A stretch of 11,501 bases of DNA. Origin: Aurantimonadaceae bacterium. GTDB lineage: Bacteria > Pseudomonadota > Alphaproteobacteria > Rhizobiales > Rhizobiaceae. Position numbers and translations under genes: made by a program. The notes below the pieces were generated by a model. It saw only the letters and a list, made by a program, of their open reading frames with translations. It did no database searches and was not told where the DNA came from. The stretch lies in assembly GCA_003232595.1 (NCBI GenBank), contig QIIJ01000123.1, positions 1 to 11,501 of the forward strand, read 5' to 3'. This document shows, in pieces, positions 7,503 through 11,501 of the stretch (positions within the stretch are counted from its first letter, which is position 1; each line of letters starts with the position of its first letter).

Positions 7503-7525
7503 AGACCAAAAGAAAGATACTTGAT

Positions 7526-8116
7526 ATGTTTGACGCGCGAGAAAAAATTGCTTTGTTTATTGACGGTGCTAATTTGTACGCTACTTCCAAAGCCCTGGGA
7601 TTTGATATTGATTACAAGCAATTGCTGGTTTGCTTTCACAAAAAAGGATACCTTCTTCGGGCTTATTACTATACTGCACTTCTTGAAGACCAGGAGTATT
7701 CTTCAATTCGCCCGTTAATCGACTGGCTTGATTACAATGGGTACCGTGTTGTGACAAAACCGGCCAAGGAATATACTGATTCCTCAGGCCGCCGCAAGGT
7801 CAAGGGTAATATGGATATTGAACTGGCAATTGATGCCATGGAATTGTCTGATACCGTTGATCATATGGTTCTGTTTTCGGGCGATGGTGATTTTCGCAAG
7901 CTGGTGGAAGCGCTGCAACGGCGAGGGCGTAAGGTCAGTGTCATTTCAACCGTCAGCAGCCAGCCACCGATGATCTCTGATGATTTGCGCCGACAAGCTG
8001 ATTATTTTATCGATCTCATGGCTCTGAAACAAGAAATTGGCCGCGACCCGTCCGAACGCCCGCAACGCCCGGTTGCCGATAATTTTGATGATGATGAAGA
8101 TGGTGAAGATTATTGA
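7526..8116 (+). CDS. NYN domain (LabA-like, PIN fold) protein
   Basis: This 196-residue protein has a NYN domain, a PIN-like fold found in presumed metal-dependent ribonucleases. The conserved acidic motifs are present in order: FIDGANLY (11-18, D13), KGNMDIELAIDAM (93-105, D97 and D103) and FSGDGDF (117-123, D120 and D122). The last 25 residues are a disordered, highly acidic tail. I chose the ATG at 7526, giving MFDAREKIALFIDG as in relatives; the frame is open to 7421 but the added residues are not conserved, and the ribosome site (AAAGA) is weak. Substrate and role are unknown; family members have been linked to RNA turnover. It faces away from rpoZ and is followed 16 bases later by a glycosylase gene, probably in one transcript. 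Confidence 0.88.
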   Translation: MFDAREKIALFIDGANLYATSKALGFDIDYKQLLVCFHKKGYLLRAYYYTALLEDQEYSSIRPLIDWLDYNGYRVVTKPAKEYTDSSGRRKVKGNMDIELAIDAMELSDTVDHMVLFSGDGDFRKLVEALQRRGRKVSVISTVSSQPPMISDDLRRQADYFIDLMALKQEIGRDPSERPQRPVADNFDDDEDGEDY

Positions 8117-8132
8117 TCTGGCCTGAATTTGC

Positions 8133-8828
8133 GTGACGCAATTGAGCATTACAACAATGCCTTCCCTGTTCGAGCCTGAACGTGATTGCGGCCTTTGCCC
8201 GCGACTGGAGCAATTCAGGACTAAATATCGAAAAAGCCATCCGCATTGGCACAATGCGCCGGTGTCAACATGGTACCCAGACAACGACCCTGAAGGCGGT
8301 GCCCATAAGGTCAAACTGCTGATTATCGGCCTTGCCCCGGGATTGCGTGGCGCCAATGCGACCGGACGTCCATTTACCGGTGATTACGCCGGCGACCTGC
8401 TCTATGCAACCTTGTGTAAATTTGACTTTGCCGGTGGCCAGTATGGTGCAGACCCGAATGATACACTGGCATTGAAAGATGTGGCAATCACCAATTCGGT
8501 ACGATGTGTGCCGCCCGAAAACAAACCGGTTGCCGCCGAAATCAACGCCTGTCGAGCGTTCCTTTCTGAAACCATTGCGCGGCTGCCCAATCTTGCGGCA
8601 ATTCTGACACTTGGCAAAATTGCCCACGATTCAACAGCCCGCACTCTTGGAGTTCGGGTTGCAAGTGTTCCTTTTGGCCATAACAGGCGACACGATATGG
8701 CTGAATATCCGGTTTTTTCAAGCTATCACTGTTCGCGCTACAATACCAATACCGGTCGGTTGAGTGAAAAAATGTTTGAGGAAGTGTTCCAAAACATTCG
8801 CACTCACCTGGATCAATTTTCCAAATAA
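8133..8828 (+). CDS. Uracil-DNA glycosylase, iron-sulfur family 4/5 type
   Basis: The 231-residue protein belongs to the uracil-DNA glycosylase superfamily, which removes uracil from DNA as the first step of base excision repair. Motif 1 is GLAPGLRGANATGRPFTGD (66-84), closest to the family 5 (UDGb) pattern, which has no acidic catalytic residue at this place. Motif 2 is SYHCSRYNTNTGRL near the C-terminus. Four cysteines fit the 4Fe-4S cluster of families 4 and 5: C19 and C22 in CGLC, then C125 and C140. The start is uncertain: GTG 8133 follows the NYN stop by 16 bases, ATG 8157 would shorten it by eight residues, and neither has a good ribosome site. It is probably cotranscribed with the NYN gene. 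The exact substrate range cannot be told from sequence. Confidence 0.88.
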   Translation: MTQLSITTMPSLFEPERDCGLCPRLEQFRTKYRKSHPHWHNAPVSTWYPDNDPEGGAHKVKLLIIGLAPGLRGANATGRPFTGDYAGDLLYATLCKFDFAGGQYGADPNDTLALKDVAITNSVRCVPPENKPVAAEINACRAFLSETIARLPNLAAILTLGKIAHDSTARTLGVRVASVPFGHNRRHDMAEYPVFSSYHCSRYNTNTGRLSEKMFEEVFQNIRTHLDQFSK

Positions 8829-8865
8829 AGCACCACCAGTTTCTGCGATTCCATTTGCCCCGCAT

Positions 8866-8887
8866 TCACATATCAGCATTTATGTGA
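8866..8887. repeat. Inverted repeat TCACAT-N10-ATGTGA
   Basis: Perfect 6-bp arms at 8866-8871 and 8882-8887 lie downstream of the glycosylase gene and upstream of SLC13. The arms face the opposite way to a CRP site (TGTGA-N6-TCACA), so I do not assign a regulator. A lone -10-like TATAGA lies just downstream at 8897-8902, without a -35 at proper spacing. Confidence 0.3.
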
Positions 8888-8906
8888 TTAATAGAATATA
8901 GAACCG

Positions 8907-8939
8907 TCAGACCGGGGACGAGCCCCGGTTGCTGTCTGA
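8907..8939 (+). other. Stem-loop upstream of SLC13
   Basis: ACCGGGG (8911-8917) and CCCCGGT (8923-8929) form a perfect 7-bp GC-rich stem around the loop ACGAG. Outer arms TCAGA (8907-8911) and TCTGA (8935-8939) can extend it as a bulged helix, sharing base 8911. No T run follows on either strand, so it is not a standard intrinsic terminator. It lies 79 bases after the glycosylase stop and 48 before the SLC13 start, and may be a transcript-end or leader structure. Confidence 0.55.
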
Positions 8940-8987
8940 TGCAATTCGGGCAGACTATACGTGTTGAGCAGGGAAAAGGGTTGATCA

Positions 8988-10489
8988 TTGGCCAGTATCA
9001 GTCTTGTCAAGGACGGACCACAGGCGCATATGGCCTCGACCAGTTGGTCAGCACGGCTGGGTCGCGCCGGTTATCATCAGCTTGAATATTTCTTTGCCCA
9101 GCTGGATTTTTATTATTTCTGGGAAAAGCGTTGGTTTTTTATAGCCGTTGCGGTTGGTTTTTTCATGCTGAATATCCCAACCCCTGAAGGGCTGACCCGC
9201 GAAGGCATGATTATCCTCACCATGTCGGTGATGGCAACCATCCTGTTCATCACCGAACCGGTTCCGCTTTGCTGGGGCTTGAATCGACAACTGTTGCCAA
9301 AAGCCTGATGACTGATTCAGTTTTGTTCATCATGGGTTCGCTGATGCTGGCAGTTGCGCTTATTCACCAAAAACTTGACCAGCGTATTGCCTGGCTTATT
9401 GTCCGCATGACCGGGACCAAAACATCGCGCATCTGTTTTGGTATCTCGGCAGTTTCCGGCATTCTTGCTTCATTTGTTGGCGAGCACACCGTAGCGGCAA
9501 TGATGCTACCGGTTGGCATTACCCTCATTACCCTGACCTCGAAGGATCGCAAGCAGGTGCGCAATCTGGCAGCCGTCATTCTGTTTTCGATCTCCTATGG
9601 CGCCTCTGTTGCAAGCATCGGCACTCCGTCGGGTGGTGCACGCAATGCTATCATGATCGGCTACTGGAAAGAGTTTTTCTATGATCCGACCAATCCCGAA
9701 ACCTATAAATTCCTGATCGACTATGTGACATGGATGGCCTTTGCCTATCCGATTTTTCTGATCCAGTTGCCAGTAGTGACATGGATTCTGCTGTCAACGT
9801 TCAAGCCGGAATACAGTGATCTTTCCCGCCCGGTCGCCAAACTGCGGACCCAGGTTGAAATACTTGGGCCGATGAATATTTCAAACTATGTGGCAATATT
9901 GCTGTTTATCATGATCCTGCTTGGCTGGATATTCCTGTCCAGCGAACTTGGCATGGGTATTATTGCAATCCTTGGCGCTGCGGCATTCCTGATATCCGGG
10001 CAGGTGCGCTGGGAAGAAATCAATTCCGGCGTCAACTGGGGCGTTATCCTGCTTTATGCAGCAGCCATTTCACTCGGGGTGCAAATGAAAGATACCGGTG
10101 CCGCCCAGTGGGTAGCCGAAAACTTTATCGGCGTTCTGGCAACCATCGGCGTTGATTCGGGCGTTGGCCTTTGGGCAGCCGTTTCGGTGCTGACCACATT
10201 TGTCACCAATACAATGTCGAACGGTGCGGCGGTTGCGGTGCTCGGGCCGATAACTCTCAACATGGCAACGGTTGCCAATGAAAGCCCGATTGTCATCGGT
10301 TTTATCACTTCCATCTCATCGGCATTTGCCTATCTGACGGTTGTCGGCACCCCGGCCTGCACGATTGTTTATGCATCGGGTTATCTGACACCGGCGGATT
10401 TTTTGAAGGCAGGATGGCGCATGGTTATCATGTCAACCGTATTGATGATGTTCATAGCCTATTTTTACTGGCCTTATCTTGGTGTGTAG
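8988..10489 (+). pseudogene. SLC13/DASS-family anion transporter, frameshifted
   Basis: This gene encodes an inner-membrane permease of the divalent-anion:sodium symporter type; di- or tricarboxylates or sulfate are typical family substrates, but this one's is unknown. The start is TTG 8988 with AAGGG seven bases upstream. The first frame encodes two membrane segments up to ILFITEPVPL, then stops at 9308. The rest of the family sequence resumes in the -1 frame at about 9269 (LGLESTTVAKSLMTDSVLF) and runs to TAG at 10487-10489, with many membrane segments. The residues that usually join these parts (about a dozen, PxxALLI-like) are absent, so roughly 37 bases (a 3n+1 number) are missing. The helix-tip motifs read GEHTVAAMMLP and TNTMSNGAAVAVLGP. 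Either a real deletion or an assembly error would explain it. A universal stress gene follows after 12 bases. Confidence 0.85.
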
Positions 10490-10501
10490 GGAGTGGTTTA
10501 A

Positions 10502-11497
10502 ATGAGAAAGCCGGCACTAAATATCAAGACAAAATTTCAGATGGAGCTGGAACAACAGCTTGCGCAACGGCAAAGCCGATTTCGTATTCTTGTGTGCATC
10601 AATGGTGAAGATTCCTCTTATGAAGGGCTGAAGCTTGCGGCCAGGATCGGCGAAAAAGAAGATAGCGATATCGTGCTTCTTTATGTGCGGCGCATTGATC
10701 AGGGCCTCAATACCGGCGGATTGCAAGTACGGGTGGCACGACGCAACCTGCTTGACTGGGGGTTGGAACTGCCGGGCATCAAATACCTTAAACGTGGCTT
10801 CGACATGCTGATGGAGCAGAAATTCCTCGGCGATGAATGGGACGAGCATATTGGCCACACCGATGTTTTTGGCGATCCGCTGGGGGACAACAAGGTCGAA
10901 TATTGTGGCAAGAACGGCAGACGGATTATTCTCAAACTGAAAACAGCGTCAGATGTACCGGCGGGCATTCTGCACCAGTATGAGCTTGGCCCCTACAATA
11001 TTGTGATGATGGGGCCGCATATTCAGTGGACGATGAACTGGCGGGCGATTTTTATGCCCAACACGGTTCAAAAAATTGCCAGCCTCGCGCCTGCTTCTGT
11101 AATGACCGTTCGCGGTCCCTGTGAGGGCAAAGGATTTCTTTTGTCGACCGATGGCAGCGATCATTCGTTGCTGGCCAAGCGGCAGGGTGCGGTGGTGGCA
11201 AGGGCGCTCGGCGAGCCTGTGCGGATATTGGCAACTGCTGATGAGAACCGAGGCCTTGATGAACTGGAGAAGAAGATCCATACATTCTGCAAAGGCCTGA
11301 AAAGCGATGGTTTTCAGGTTGATGACTGCAATATGGTTCTGGGTGATGCCACACGCTCTACCCTTGAAGCGGGGAATTCGTGTTCAGCTATTGTCGTCTC
11401 AGACCGGCAGACCAGCCGGTTACGCCGCTTTTTCACTGGCAGCATAGCATTCGACATCATGCGATTGTCGACAACATCGGTGTTGAATATTCGTTAA
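10502..11497 (+). CDS. Tandem universal stress protein (UspA family)
   Basis: This 331-residue soluble protein has two Usp-like halves. The first (about 27-204) starts RILVCINGEDSSYEGLKLA and is longer than the usual 140-150 residues, with an added middle section around 96-150. The second (about 209-331) starts GFLLSTDGSDHSLLAKR. The ATP-binding pattern G-x2-G-x9-G-S/T is degenerate in both: the first keeps MMGPH without the rest, the second reads VVSDRQTS with only the final GS kept. Nucleotide binding is therefore doubtful. The ATG at 10502 has AGGGAG eight bases upstream, overlapping the SLC13 stop region, and the 12-base gap implies one operon. By inference it could regulate or sense the state of the transporter. 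The stop codon is four bases before the window end, so any terminator lies outside. Confidence 0.85.
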   Translation: MRKPALNIKTKFQMELEQQLAQRQSRFRILVCINGEDSSYEGLKLAARIGEKEDSDIVLLYVRRIDQGLNTGGLQVRVARRNLLDWGLELPGIKYLKRGFDMLMEQKFLGDEWDEHIGHTDVFGDPLGDNKVEYCGKNGRRIILKLKTASDVPAGILHQYELGPYNIVMMGPHIQWTMNWRAIFMPNTVQKIASLAPASVMTVRGPCEGKGFLLSTDGSDHSLLAKRQGAVVARALGEPVRILATADENRGLDELEKKIHTFCKGLKSDGFQVDDCNMVLGDATRSTLEAGNSCSAIVVSDRQTSRLRRFFTGSIAFDIMRLSTTSVLNIR

Positions 11498-11501
11498 AAA
11501 A

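Larger units (their letters stand above)
7136..7525. other. Divergent intergenic region, no gene found
   Basis: These 390 bases separate rpoZ (minus) from the NYN gene (plus). I see no RNA gene and no credible small protein. The region holds candidate promoters, two 6-6-6 inverted repeats (7242-7259 and 7386-7403), an 8-base direct repeat CAGGTATT (7329-7336 and 7360-7367, 31 bases apart) and a 14-bp palindrome. In-frame codons upstream of the NYN start reach back to 7421 but look unlike protein shared with relatives. Confidence 0.7.

Noticed and set aside
7421..7525. N-terminal extension of the NYN protein by 35 residues
   Set aside because: The extension would run through the candidate promoter and palindrome, and relatives begin at the MFD start.
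9269..10489. SLC13 second half as an independent gene starting at TTG 9269
   Set aside because: There is no ribosome site, and the upstream frame encodes the missing N-terminal membrane segments of the same family.
1..11501. Mobile elements, CRISPR arrays, tRNA or rRNA genes, phage genes
   Set aside because: No transposase, integrase, spaced repeat array or cloverleaf was seen on either strand; gene order is the normal chromosomal one.

Overview
The window comes from an alphaproteobacterium, very probably the order Hyphomicrobiales (Rhizobiales). On the minus strand it carries, in transcription order, rpoZ, rsh, pyrE, a DUF2062 membrane protein gene, acpS, lepB, rnc and era, which is the conserved core block of that order. 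Base composition is moderate (about half G+C), so a genus cannot be named. The window ends inside the last codons of era.

Positions 1-7135, minus strand: a housekeeping block for stringent response (rpoZ, rsh), pyrimidine synthesis (pyrE), acyl-carrier-protein activation (acpS), protein export (lepB) and RNA processing and ribosome assembly (rnc, era). Genes are tightly packed: acpS overlaps the gene before it by ATGA and era overlaps rnc by GTGA. A strong intrinsic terminator separates rpoZ from rsh. A candidate promoter sits in the 152-base acpS-lepB gap.

Positions 7136-7525: a 390-base divergent intergenic region without a gene. It holds candidate promoters for both sides, an FNR/FixK-like TTGA-N6-TCAA box, a perfect 14-bp palindrome and further short inverted and direct repeats.

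Positions 7526-8828, plus strand: a LabA-like NYN-domain protein, then an iron-sulfur uracil-DNA glycosylase (family 4/5 type), probably one transcription unit.

Positions 8988-11497, plus strand: an SLC13/DASS-type anion transporter followed 12 bases later by a tandem universal stress protein, probably a two-gene operon, preceded by a strong stem-loop without a U tract.

Two genes are broken as written. era has lost four bases in its switch I region and SLC13 has lost about 12 codons plus one base. era is normally essential, so sequencing or assembly error is the first explanation to test. I did not find a convincing new defence or mobile system. The points most worth checking are the two lesions, the rpoZ/rsh terminator and the regulatory-looking intergenic DNA.
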